Shown here: positions 43,943 to 51,972 of the stretch, one piece after another
How positions within the stretch are numbered: position 1 is the stretch's first letter
Layout: every line of letters starts with the position of its first letter
Source of the DNA: Stieleria sedimenti
GTDB lineage: Bacteria; Planctomycetota; Planctomycetia; Pirellulales; Pirellulaceae
Reading direction: 5' to 3'
Assembly: GCF_025060895.1 (NCBI RefSeq)
Contig: NZ_JANZKV010000283.1
Coordinates: 1-52,360, forward strand
Length of the DNA stretch: 52,360 nt
The notes under the pieces: model-generated
Databases searched by the model: none
Told to the model about the DNA's origin: nothing
Seen by the model: the letters and a program-made list of their open reading frames with translations, nothing else
Position numbers and translations under genes: made by a program

Positions 43943-45229
43943 TTACACCTCGTATCCGGCTTCGTGCAACAGTTCGCCAAAGACGTCGTCGCAAAGCACG
44001 CGTAATTTTTGTGGGAGATCGGTTTTCCATCGTCCCACCGAGGCGCGCTCGTCGGCCGTCGTCCGGTGAAAGTCCAAGTCTTGGCAGATCAACCGGTGTG
44101 CTTCGATGACGCCCGCGACGGTGGCCGAGTCGCTGCCGATCTGCAGGTAGTCGAAGATCCGCGTCAACGTGGATTCGGGTTGCAGCACAAGGTCTTCATA
44201 TCGTACGCACAAACACTGTTCTTTCCGGGCTTCGGCGACACCCAACAGGCGGGCAACGTCGTGCCGTTTCATGCGGATGAATTCCGCGTCACTTTCCACG
44301 TTCTCACGACCAAACGTTGCGAAGCCGCGTTTGTGGTTGAACGCGATCATCGAACAGACCATGTCGCGAAAATCGCGAATCAAGATGATCTCCTTGGCGT
44401 TTGGGTACAGTTCGCGGGCGATCCATTGAAGGTGGCACGGAAGTGATTTTTCAGCAAAATACCTGACGTCAGACGATTTGTTGTTGATCGCTGCGATTTC
44501 GCTGTAGAGTTCGTCGATATTCTCCAGGGCAAACGCAGCGGTACGGTCGATGTAGGCGTTTCCGAACCAGTTGCCGAGGGTCGGCCGATTGGAGATGACT
44601 TCGCTGTTGAACGGGCACGGCGGTAAAACGCCCAGATCGGATTCGAAGGTGTTCTTGCCATGTGACGGTTCGGCGAGGATTTTCAACATGTGAAACCAGT
44701 ACCCGGCCGGACGTGCTTCAAACGGGTATTGGGCGTCGAGCACGATCGAAGGGTGCTGCTGAAGCGTCTGCATCGCCCGCGTGGTTCCCGTCCTGGCGAG
44801 CGACGTGATCGTGAGTGGAGAAAGCTTGGGGGTGTAGGCAGAACGCAGGGGATCTCGCTCGCCGCAAATCGTGGCGCAGGGCACACGGCGACCGTTTTGC
44901 AAGACCGCGAATACGTCAATTCGAAACGTGGGCGGCAGGCCCAAGGTTCCGAAACTGCAACGAAAACCGCACGTCGACGTGCCTCGAACGTTCGCGTGTC
45001 GACTCGCGGCGGTCGCGTTGTGAAGTGTGACGGGGATGGATTTCCAAGGGACGCCGCCATGCATCAACTGAAGACGGCGAACCTTGCCGCGTCGGGCTAA
45101 CGCCCAACCGTCCAGACGGATGCTATTGGAGCCGATCTCCGTACCAGGGCTCGGCTCATGCAGTTCAAAGCCGTGCAGGATTTGGTCCAGATTCTCGTGG
45201 TAGACCACGTCAATGCGATGAATCGTCAA
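43943..45229 (-). CDS. Sulfotransferase with N-terminal beta-sandwich domain
   Basis: 428 residues. The start is probably the TTG at 45229 with GGAG eight bases upstream, located 21 bp after the aminotransferase stop; a GTG seven codons in is an alternative. Residues 1-130 form a beta-rich domain (SIRLDGWALARRGKVRRLQL). The sulfotransferase domain starts at about 137: LTITSLARTGTTRAMQTL (143-152 is the 5'-phosphosulfate loop binding PAPS), and IILIRDFRDMVCSMIAF with the Arg and Ser that bind the 3'-phosphate. It would transfer sulfate from PAPS to a sugar hydroxyl or amine, building sulfated glycans. Cotranscribed with the upstream PLP enzyme. Confidence 0.85.
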   Translation of the reverse strand: MTIHRIDVVYHENLDQILHGFELHEPSPGTEIGSNSIRLDGWALARRGKVRRLQLMHGGVPWKSIPVTLHNATAASRHANVRGTSTCGFRCSFGTLGLPPTFRIDVFAVLQNGRRVPCATICGERDPLRSAYTPKLSPLTITSLARTGTTRAMQTLQQHPSIVLDAQYPFEARPAGYWFHMLKILAEPSHGKNTFESDLGVLPPCPFNSEVISNRPTLGNWFGNAYIDRTAAFALENIDELYSEIAAINNKSSDVRYFAEKSLPCHLQWIARELYPNAKEIILIRDFRDMVCSMIAFNHKRGFATFGRENVESDAEFIRMKRHDVARLLGVAEARKEQCLCVRYEDLVLQPESTLTRIFDYLQIGSDSATVAGVIEAHRLICQDLDFHRTTADERASVGRWKTDLPQKLRVLCDDVFGELLHEAGYEV

Positions 45230-45250
45230 ACTGGCTGCTCCAACGGTTCT

Positions 45251-46480
45251 TCAACCGAGCGATTCGATGACGGAAAGTCCCGCCCGAATGTCGCGGCGGT
45301 TGGTGTACAGGCCGAACGAGAATCGCATGCAGGGGTTATCGTAGGGGCTGGCACTTGCAATCACACCGTTGCGACACAGTTCGGTTTCGAGCTCGTTGGG
45401 ATCCCAACCGTTGACGTTGAAACAAACGATTCCAGATGATAAATCTTGGGACATCGGAGTCAGCAATTGAACATGCGGCATCTCCGCGAGTTTCCGTTTA
45501 CAAAACCGCGCCAAACGGTGGATCCGACGCTGGATGCGTTGTTTGCCGATGGCGAGTTGGAAATCAAAGGCATCGGCGAGCGCCCAACGGTGTTCATAAC
45601 TGTGGTAGCCGCCCGGTGTCATCCGTCTTCCGATGGCCGCAGAATCGACGAGTCCCTTGCGCCAACATTCGATACGTTCCGCTCCGAACGGCGGGATCGT
45701 GGGGCGGACTCGTTTCCAGCCCGCTTCGCTGCCCCAGATGATGCCGGTTCCGCGTGGACCGCACAGTGTTTTGTGGCAGCCGGCGATGAAAAAGTCGCAA
45801 CTTCCTTCCTGGAGGTTGAAATCTTCAACGCCCAACGCGTGGACGCCATCGACGATCAACAGAATCTTTTGCTCGGCGTTGCGGTCCTGATTCAGATCGG
45901 CGATGCGCTCAGCGATCATGGACAGCGGCAGCTTGACACCTGTTGATGAATGCACCCAGGTGACCACGACCACGCGGGTGGCATCGCTGACACCGGAAAG
46001 CAATTGGCTCACCATCACGTCCGCACAGGCATCCATCGGAGCATCGTGATCGTACAGCGCTCTTTCGACACGCTTGGCATGGTAGCGATCCGACGCGTAG
46101 CCGACGGATGCATCCGACGAATAATGTCCATGCTTGCTTTGAAGGATCTCGTCGTTTTCGTGGAGATCTAAACCGGTCAGCACCAGTCCCAGCCCCATCG
46201 TCGTGCTGTCGGTCAGGGCGATCTGATTCGGCGAGCAGCCGAAATACGATGCCACTCGGCAAAGAACGTGAACGTCATTGATTTCCAAATCGTCGTGCGC
46301 CCGCTTCGGGTTGCGATCCAGGATTCTTCGGTATCTGGACAGGGCGCGACGCACGGGGCGCGGATGCGAGGCAAACAGCATCGGGGCGAGGTGGACCAGA
46401 TCGGGCGCGAGTCGAAATTGGCGACGCACCTCAGCCCACGAGTAGGGGCGGCCGGAATGGTTGCCTCTTTTGGAATTCAT
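45251..46480 (-). CDS. Class V PLP-dependent aminotransferase/epimerase-like protein
   Basis: 409 residues from ATG 46480 (GGAG seven bases upstream); a GTG four codons earlier is less likely. Fold type I, class V, of the isopenicillin-N-epimerase/NifS group: VDGVHALG with Asp211 for the pyridine nitrogen and FIAGCHKTLCGPRGTG with Lys237 as the PLP Schiff-base lysine. HSSTGVKLP is the substrate-side loop. There is no NifS-type catalytic Cys loop, so desulfurase activity is less likely than epimerase or aminotransferase. Sharing an operon with a sulfotransferase suggests work on an amino-sugar or amino-acid substituent, but the substrate is unknown. Confidence 0.85.
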   Translation of the reverse strand: MNSKRGNHSGRPYSWAEVRRQFRLAPDLVHLAPMLFASHPRPVRRALSRYRRILDRNPKRAHDDLEINDVHVLCRVASYFGCSPNQIALTDSTTMGLGLVLTGLDLHENDEILQSKHGHYSSDASVGYASDRYHAKRVERALYDHDAPMDACADVMVSQLLSGVSDATRVVVVTWVHSSTGVKLPLSMIAERIADLNQDRNAEQKILLIVDGVHALGVEDFNLQEGSCDFFIAGCHKTLCGPRGTGIIWGSEAGWKRVRPTIPPFGAERIECWRKGLVDSAAIGRRMTPGGYHSYEHRWALADAFDFQLAIGKQRIQRRIHRLARFCKRKLAEMPHVQLLTPMSQDLSSGIVCFNVNGWDPNELETELCRNGVIASASPYDNPCMRFSFGLYTNRRDIRAGLSVIESLG

Positions 46481-46599
46481 CTTCGTCTCCACACCGTACT
46501 TGTTGAAAGGTACGCTCGAAGCAGAGAATATACTTCAAATCACTCCGTCTGATTGCCTGGTTGTAGAACTGACCCGCCCTCCGAACCAACCGAACGCCC

Positions 46600-47262
46600 G
46601 TGACACGCGATCTGCTTCTGACCGTCAGCATCGGCGAAGACGAGGTCGCAAAGCACACGATTCCTCGGATGCGTCGCTATGCCGAGACGCATCGGGCCGC
46701 GTTTCGTGTGATGACGCGAAGCCAGACGTATCGTCGTCCTGTTTTCGCCTATTGGGAAGCGTTGGTTGAACTGTGCGACTCCGATTATGACCGGATCGCG
46801 ATCCTGGACAGCGATATCCTGGTGCGACGGGGGGCGCCGAGTTTGTTTGAGGTCCCGTTTTCCAAGATCGCAATGAAGCCGTCCGGTTGGGTGGCGCCAC
46901 GTTTCTTGCAACGCATTCACGACGAAATCGCCGACGATTTCACTGTTCCGGACATGTACAACAGCGGCGTGATCCTGATCTCACGCGACTACGTGAGGAC
47001 GATCGCCGATGCGATTCAATCGCTCGGAACCCGCATCGAAGAAACGCGTTTTGCCGACCAGGTTTACTTTTGCGTGATGGTCAAGCAAACCGGTTTGACC
47101 CCGACGCCCCTGTCGTGGCGTTGGAATCAGCATGATCAAGTGCCCAATTTCAGGGCCGAACTGGCCCACTTCTTGCACTTTCGTGGTCCCGACAAACTGC
47201 CTCGCGTCGAGCAGTTTTTGCAGAAAAATCGTAATGATCAATGGGGAGCGGCTTTGTCTTGA
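46600..47262 (+). CDS. Family-8-like glycosyltransferase
   Basis: 220 residues, GTG start at 46600 without a strong ribosome site. GT-A type: LLLTVSIGEDEVAK at the first strand, KYxxAHxx-like region YAETHRAAFRVMTRSQTYRRPVF, and the DxD metal site in RIAILDSDILVRRGAPSLF. A conserved YNSGVILISRD (GT8 and GlcA-transferase style) and ETRFADQVYF follow. Small, soluble, probably uses a UDP-sugar. Divergent from the aminotransferase (gap 119 bp, which must contain both promoters). Part of the glycoconjugate region. Confidence 0.8.
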   Translation: MTRDLLLTVSIGEDEVAKHTIPRMRRYAETHRAAFRVMTRSQTYRRPVFAYWEALVELCDSDYDRIAILDSDILVRRGAPSLFEVPFSKIAMKPSGWVAPRFLQRIHDEIADDFTVPDMYNSGVILISRDYVRTIADAIQSLGTRIEETRFADQVYFCVMVKQTGLTPTPLSWRWNQHDQVPNFRAELAHFLHFRGPDKLPRVEQFLQKNRNDQWGAALS

Positions 47263-47313
47263 TTGGCTCGCCGGCGTTGCAGGTTTCAAGTCCTTGATGA
47301 GGGATCCGAACGC

Positions 47314-47347
47314 AAAAAACGGCAGACGCAGGGGTGCGTCTGCCGTT
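47314..47347 (-). terminator. Rho-independent terminator for the minus-strand RTX-like gene
   Basis: AACGGCAGACGCA (47318-47330) and TGCGTCTGCCGTT (47335-47347) form a perfect 13-bp stem with a GGGG loop. Read on the minus strand it is followed by a run of six T (47314-47319 are A on plus). It lies 23 bases after the stop of the gene ending at 47370. Confidence 0.85.
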
Positions 47348-47369
47348 GGCGTTTACCAATCAGAAGGGA

Positions 47370-48050
47370 TCATTGAAGCTGGAAGTCGTAGCTGTCACCC
47401 TCGTTGCCGTTGTAATCCATGAATCGGTTTCCGCTGATCAGGGTGTAGCGTCGCGAGCCAGGGTTGCGTTGGTAGACGATTCGTCCGAAGTAGTCGGCAC
47501 CGTCGCCGCCGTACATTTCGTCACGAATTCCGTCGCCGTAGTCACTCATGTCGTCATCGCCGTCGCCGCCCATCAAGATGTCGAAATCTCGTCCGCCAGC
47601 CAGGTCATCGTTTCCGCCTCCTCCGAGCAAGATATCTTCGCCGTAGCCGCCGCGTGCTGTGCTGTCGATGTCGGTCTGGTTGTCGAAATTGTCGTGATGA
47701 TTTCCGCCTTCAAAATAGATGTAGAAAAATTCGGGGAAATCGAGTGCGACGTCCTTCGCGACCAACGTGTCGCTTCCGTTCCAGCCACGAAACACGACAT
47801 ACAGTCGGGTGTAAGGACCGGCCACGGCTTCAAATTCATACTCCTGGCCATTGAATTCCACGTCGACTCGACCGGACTCGATGGCATCGTTTTCTTCGTC
47901 GTCGCGAAACTTGATTTCGCACTGGTCATTGGCCGAGGTCCCGTCAATGATGACGACGCGAGTCGGGCCGTCGTCAAAGGCGAACACGCCTGCGTTGGCG
48001 ACGCCGCAAAATCCTGCCAGAGCGAGGCAAAAGGTCAATGTTCTAAGCAT
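47370..48050 (-). CDS. Small secreted RTX-repeat calcium-binding protein
   Basis: 226 residues with a signal peptide (MLRTLTFCLALAGFCGVANA). Middle part unknown (FAFDDGPTRVVIIDGTSANDQC). At about residues 130-185 several RTX-like nonapeptides occur: GGYGEDILLGGGGNDDLAGG, FDILMGGDGDDDMSD, MYGGDGADYFG. Such GGxGxDxUx repeats bind calcium and fold as a parallel beta-roll outside the cell. It is short for an RTX protein, with only about five repeat units, and unlike type I secreted RTX toxins it carries a Sec signal. No type I transporter is nearby. Confidence 0.85.
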   Translation of the reverse strand: MLRTLTFCLALAGFCGVANAGVFAFDDGPTRVVIIDGTSANDQCEIKFRDDEENDAIESGRVDVEFNGQEYEFEAVAGPYTRLYVVFRGWNGSDTLVAKDVALDFPEFFYIYFEGGNHHDNFDNQTDIDSTARGGYGEDILLGGGGNDDLAGGRDFDILMGGDGDDDMSDYGDGIRDEMYGGDGADYFGRIVYQRNPGSRRYTLISGNRFMDYNGNEGDSYDFQLQ

Positions 48051-48328
48051 GGTTCGAGTTTCCGTGACTGAAGGGGGCTGGTGAAGTTTCCGTTGATAGG
48101 AATCCCAGCGGACAGCAGCGGGAACTGTTTCACGCGATTCGGCGGATTCGCCAACGCTTTTTCAATTCGGGCACCCGTCTCGCTTCCGATGCCGGCCGTC
48201 ACTTGCGATGCCACGACCTGACGTTTGCGTATCGTTTTTCCACAGAGCGAACATTGATGATCGAAGCGAGGGCCGATACGATTGACCGCGAAGGACGTTT
48301 CGTGCCCTCGCTTTGGACGTTTTCCCAT
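48035..48328 (-). CDS. Possible small CxxC protein (doubtful)
   Basis: 97-residue frame whose ATG at 48328 shares the sequence CCATG with the start of the plus-strand gene at 48327. It contains a zinc-finger-like CSLCGKTIRKRQVV and codon use that is not unlike real genes. It overlaps the start of the RTX-like gene by 16 bases at its end. It could equally be the opposite-strand shadow of the 5' leader. No homology is recognised. Confidence 0.25.
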   Translation of the reverse strand: MGKRPKRGHETSFAVNRIGPRFDHQCSLCGKTIRKRQVVASQVTAGIGSETGARIEKALANPPNRVKQFPLLSAGIPINGNFTSPLQSRKLEPCLEH

Positions 48329-49025
48329 GTCAGAAAAGCCCGCCTACCAGTCGCCTGCACGCAGTTTCGTCAAGGCGGAGAGTCGTCGCGATGCGGTTCG
48401 TCGGATGATTCGCCCCGATCCCCTGCTGTCGTCTCTGTACGTCGACGGGGAAAACAAGGACGGGAAAGTGGGCTGGGTCAACGCCATCCGAGATCAATCG
48501 GGGGCGGTGTACCGGCTGTTGTTCTATATCGACAAGCTGCGAGTCGCTCCGGAGTTTTCCGATCTGGAGATGTACGAGGTGCTCTACGGTGCCGTGACCG
48601 AGCACCAGGAATTGAATTATCCGCGTGCCTTGTTCACGACCACCGGCGCGATCAACCTGATGCGGGACGGTATTCCCGGACAACAGTTCGTCCAGGCGGT
48701 CAAACGCGGGATCCTTCAAATCGTTCCCTACACGTTGGGCAGAGACATCAAGACCGCTCATCTTCGCGAGAACGGATACGCCTACCTGTGTATCTATGAC
48801 CGCGACGGGCAGGGGATACGGGTACTGAACCTCCTGGACTACTTGATGGTGTATGACCATCGAGCGGCCGAAGAGATCCAAGTGCACCAGGAAGACGAAT
48901 TGGTGATCGGTGACACCCGTTTCGTCCGGCCGTTTTTGCTGAAGTACGCCCAGGGCACGAAGGCAGAGGTCCTGGACACCGCCAGTGTGGCCGAGAGAAC
49001 GCTCAGGTCAAAAGGGGCGTTCTAG
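48327..49025 (+). CDS. Hypothetical protein, unknown
   Basis: 232 residues from ATG 48327; a TTG further upstream would add 15 residues. Soluble, no signal, no known domain. Strong mixed alpha/beta content: LYVDGENKDGKVGWVNAIRD, LLFYIDKLRVAPEFSDLEMYEVLYGAV, YLCIYDRDGQGIRVLNLLDYLMVYDH. Its last 23 bases (49003-49025) overlap the 3' end of the convergent O-antigen ligase gene. Location beside polysaccharide genes may be meaningful. Codon bias fits a real gene. Confidence 0.8.
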   Translation: MSEKPAYQSPARSFVKAESRRDAVRRMIRPDPLLSSLYVDGENKDGKVGWVNAIRDQSGAVYRLLFYIDKLRVAPEFSDLEMYEVLYGAVTEHQELNYPRALFTTTGAINLMRDGIPGQQFVQAVKRGILQIVPYTLGRDIKTAHLRENGYAYLCIYDRDGQGIRVLNLLDYLMVYDHRAAEEIQVHQEDELVIGDTRFVRPFLLKYAQGTKAEVLDTASVAERTLRSKGAF

Positions 49026-50322
49026 CCTGTCGGCTTGTTTTTCTTGTTTCCCCGGCAAGACTCGGTAGCCGGCCCATTGCGATCCCGATCAAGGCAAAGA
49101 AGACGACGGATTCGGATCGCACCGGACCCATGAAGGAAACACACAGGAGCGACCAGCCGAGGTACCAAATGGCGACCACCGCAAGTGTGACGGCTAAGTT
49201 TTGCATCGAACGATCGCCTCGGAACAAGCGGCTGAATTTGACAACCAGGTTGCTGATCGCCGCGAGGAACAACAGCAGCCCGATGACTCCGGTCGACACC
49301 AGGATTTGAAGATAGATATTGTGCGCCGTGTGATTGGATTTCTGCGACCAGACTTCAAGTTTCCCCTCTTCGCTGGTGATGAAGTAGCCGTGCCCGATCC
49401 ATTTGGATTTGCTGTACTCCCGCCAAACTTTCGTCCACATTTCTTCACGGCCCGACACCTTGGTCAATTGTCGGGCGGATTGACCACGCGTGATGTACTG
49501 AACGGTCGAACTCTTGGAATCCAGGACTGAGCCGAACGACGGATCGACCAGCACGATCACCAATAACAGCACCGCGAACAGGCTGATCGTTGCGGCACGA
49601 ACCAGGTTGTCAGCGTAGAGAAAAAGCACCAGGCCGACGGTCACCGCCGCCATCAACAACGCCATCCGGCTACTGGCATAAAACAAGACGGTCCCATGAA
49701 CCAGGCCGCCGACCAGCGCCGCACGCAGCGCCCACCTGTATTTTCCGACAAACAGGCAGAGCACGCAGATCAACAAGCCGATTGACGCGTTGGCACCTGC
49801 CGCTGTCGGGTGAACGATTCCCGAGTTGCCGCCCATCATCATGCGTCGATTCAATCCGGAAAGGTCCGGAACCAAAAGTTGAACGGCGATCACAAAGATG
49901 CTGAACGCCAGCAGCATTTGTCCGAGCATCCGCAACAGTGATTCGGTGCGGTCTTGCCGGGTTGCCACCAACGCGATCAGCGACGCCAGCACTAGCAGAC
50001 TCGCCAGCCCGCCGGCTTGCCCGATCGAAACGGCCGGCCGCGGCGTCCACAGCACACTCAACATCGCCCAGGCGAAATACAGGTAGAACGGCAACAGTGG
50101 CCGCAAGACGGACGCCGTCTTCGCGTCGCCAAGCCGGGCGAGGAGGGCAGCCGAGCCGCCAAAGAAGACGACCAGCAAAATCAGCAATTTGACGATCGCG
50201 AGCGCATCAAGCGATGCGACAGTGGACGGTTCCAGACGACTCGGGATCGTGAACGTCAGGATCGGTAATGCCCAAACCCCGAACGTCGTGATGCGGTGCA
50301 AGTAGGCGTCTGATCGAAACAT
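49003..50322 (-). CDS. O-antigen ligase/polymerase-like membrane protein (Wzy/WaaL)
   Basis: 439 residues with about 11 membrane helices. The WaaL/Wzy-C domain is visible: SSRMALLMAAVTVG, then the large loop with SGREEMWTKVWREYSKSKWIGHGYFIT and the conserved His-rich site HTAHNIYLQILVSTGVIGLL. Such proteins polymerise or ligate lipid-linked glycans on the outer face of the inner membrane. Downstream (on the minus strand) of the GumC-like chain-length gene with a 21-bp gap, so they form an operon: chain-length regulator first, then polymerase/ligase. The ATG at 50322 begins the first helix region. Confidence 0.9.
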   Translation of the reverse strand: MFRSDAYLHRITTFGVWALPILTFTIPSRLEPSTVASLDALAIVKLLILLVVFFGGSAALLARLGDAKTASVLRPLLPFYLYFAWAMLSVLWTPRPAVSIGQAGGLASLLVLASLIALVATRQDRTESLLRMLGQMLLAFSIFVIAVQLLVPDLSGLNRRMMMGGNSGIVHPTAAGANASIGLLICVLCLFVGKYRWALRAALVGGLVHGTVLFYASSRMALLMAAVTVGLVLFLYADNLVRAATISLFAVLLLVIVLVDPSFGSVLDSKSSTVQYITRGQSARQLTKVSGREEMWTKVWREYSKSKWIGHGYFITSEEGKLEVWSQKSNHTAHNIYLQILVSTGVIGLLLFLAAISNLVVKFSRLFRGDRSMQNLAVTLAVVAIWYLGWSLLCVSFMGPVRSESVVFFALIGIAMGRLPSLAGETRKTSRQARTPLLT

Positions 50323-50343
50323 GACTTTCCAAGGGGACGATGA

Positions 50344-51972
50344 TCAACGTGGACGCGTGGCCACGGAAGCTTCAGCCTCGGTCTCACGCCTGACGACTTC
50401 CCCTTTGTCGATCCGGATCGGTACCGACGGACTGACGCGATCCGGCGTCTCGGCCAAGTCAGACGATGATTCCTCCCACAGTGCCGCGGATTCAGGATCG
50501 AACGAATGGGGCACCGGTTCGATCGGCAGGTACGATCGAAAATCCAGCAAAACGGGAACCCCCATCGCCAAGCCGAACGCAGCGATCAGCCCGGCCATCG
50601 CACACAGCGGCTTGTTCGGCGAGACAGGCCGTTCCTCCAGGGTCGCCGGCTGGGACACATTGATACTGGTGATCCGGTGTGATTCCAATTCCTCGTTCAA
50701 CCGCGCCTGTTCAAGCATCACCGAATGCAACTTGTATCGTTCCTCCAGAACCAAGGCGTTGCGCTGCAGTTTGGATAGCTGTTGTTCATGTTCATTCAGC
50801 GCGTTGATTTCGGTGAGCAGGAAGCCCCGTTGTTCTTGCAGTTTTTTTCTGCGTTCCAAAAGCGACTTTTCCGAAGCCAGGTCCACGATCTGGCTGGCGA
50901 ACAGTTGTTGGTGCGTCGGGTTGATCACTTCCCGTGACTCAGTCAATTCCGAGTCCTGAGCGTCAACGATCTCGCGAGCTTTCTCGAGTTGTTCGCGAAT
51001 CGAAGTCAGCTTGGGGTGGCCCGTTTTGAATTTCGCCGCGTACTCGTTTTCAAGCACTTCCAATTGGAACAGGGTCGTCCTCATGTCATTGTGCGCCTTC
51101 CGTTCAAGTCCGCTGGTTTGTTCCGTCACGGTGCGAGCGACCGAGTTGGCCAATAGGTCGGCATAGGTTTCCGCGCGCATCCCAAATTCGACCAGATCCG
51201 CTTCGACTTTGAACAGTTCGCTGGAAACTTTTTCGAGTTGGGTTTCCAATTGTTTTTGGCGGCCATCCAGGGTGGCAAATCCGGCCGCGTTCTTGGCGTC
51301 TCGGATTTTGCTCTGAACCTCATCAAGTTGCTGCTTCAGTTCCGCGTCCTGTTCCCGAAAGAAAGCGTAGGTGCCGCGCGTGCGGTTGACTTGTGCATGA
51401 TGGGCCAAGTAGGCATCGACCCAATTGGAGACGATCGTCTGAGCGACCTGAGGGTTCGTTGATTTGAATTCAACCTTGACCAAGCTCGATTTCTCTGACG
51501 CCGAAATATCCATCGACTGCTCCAACGCCCGGATCGCTCGCTCTTCGGTACTGATCGGATCGATGTTGCTGACCCAGGTCTTCAACGAGCCGATCCATGT
51601 TGCCAGACGATTTTTCGATGGTTCTTCAGACGCACCGCCGGCGCTGGGGAGTTTCTCGTCAAGGATCAAGTCGGGGCCAAGACGCTCGACCACATCCTCC
51701 ATGATCGTCCGACTGTGCATCACATCCAACGTCGTTTCGACCTCGTCTTCGCGAGTCTTGACGGGGGCGTCGGGGTTCCCGACGACCGACATGGTGGGGT
51801 CCAACGTCGCGCTTTCGTAGCCGACGCGCAGCAGCAGCTTGGAAACGGAACGGTACTGCCGCGGGGCGTACAACACCACAGCCACCGCGATGGCAATGAC
51901 AGTGACGAAGGAAAACGCAGCGGCAAACCAGTGACGTCGAAGCGAAGTCCGCCACATGAAAAAGGAGTTCAT
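50344..51972 (-). CDS. GumC/Wzz-like polysaccharide chain-length determinant
   Basis: 542 residues. TM1 about 14-36 (HWFAAAFSFVTVIAIAVAVVLYAP), a large periplasmic part with long coiled coil (about 190-420, EQDAELKQQLDEVQSKIRD and onward), and TM2 near 445-465 (PLCAMAGLIAAFGLAMGVPVLLDF). It ends about 75 residues after TM2 with no Walker A box, so the tyrosine-autokinase domain of Wzc is missing. The polysaccharide-export GumC group behaves this way. It sets polymer length and helps export. First gene of the two-gene operon with the O-antigen ligase. ATG 51972 is chosen because the next Met lacks a ribosome site. Confidence 0.88.
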   Translation of the reverse strand: MNSFFMWRTSLRRHWFAAAFSFVTVIAIAVAVVLYAPRQYRSVSKLLLRVGYESATLDPTMSVVGNPDAPVKTREDEVETTLDVMHSRTIMEDVVERLGPDLILDEKLPSAGGASEEPSKNRLATWIGSLKTWVSNIDPISTEERAIRALEQSMDISASEKSSLVKVEFKSTNPQVAQTIVSNWVDAYLAHHAQVNRTRGTYAFFREQDAELKQQLDEVQSKIRDAKNAAGFATLDGRQKQLETQLEKVSSELFKVEADLVEFGMRAETYADLLANSVARTVTEQTSGLERKAHNDMRTTLFQLEVLENEYAAKFKTGHPKLTSIREQLEKAREIVDAQDSELTESREVINPTHQQLFASQIVDLASEKSLLERRKKLQEQRGFLLTEINALNEHEQQLSKLQRNALVLEERYKLHSVMLEQARLNEELESHRITSINVSQPATLEERPVSPNKPLCAMAGLIAAFGLAMGVPVLLDFRSYLPIEPVPHSFDPESAALWEESSSDLAETPDRVSPSVPIRIDKGEVVRRETEAEASVATRPR

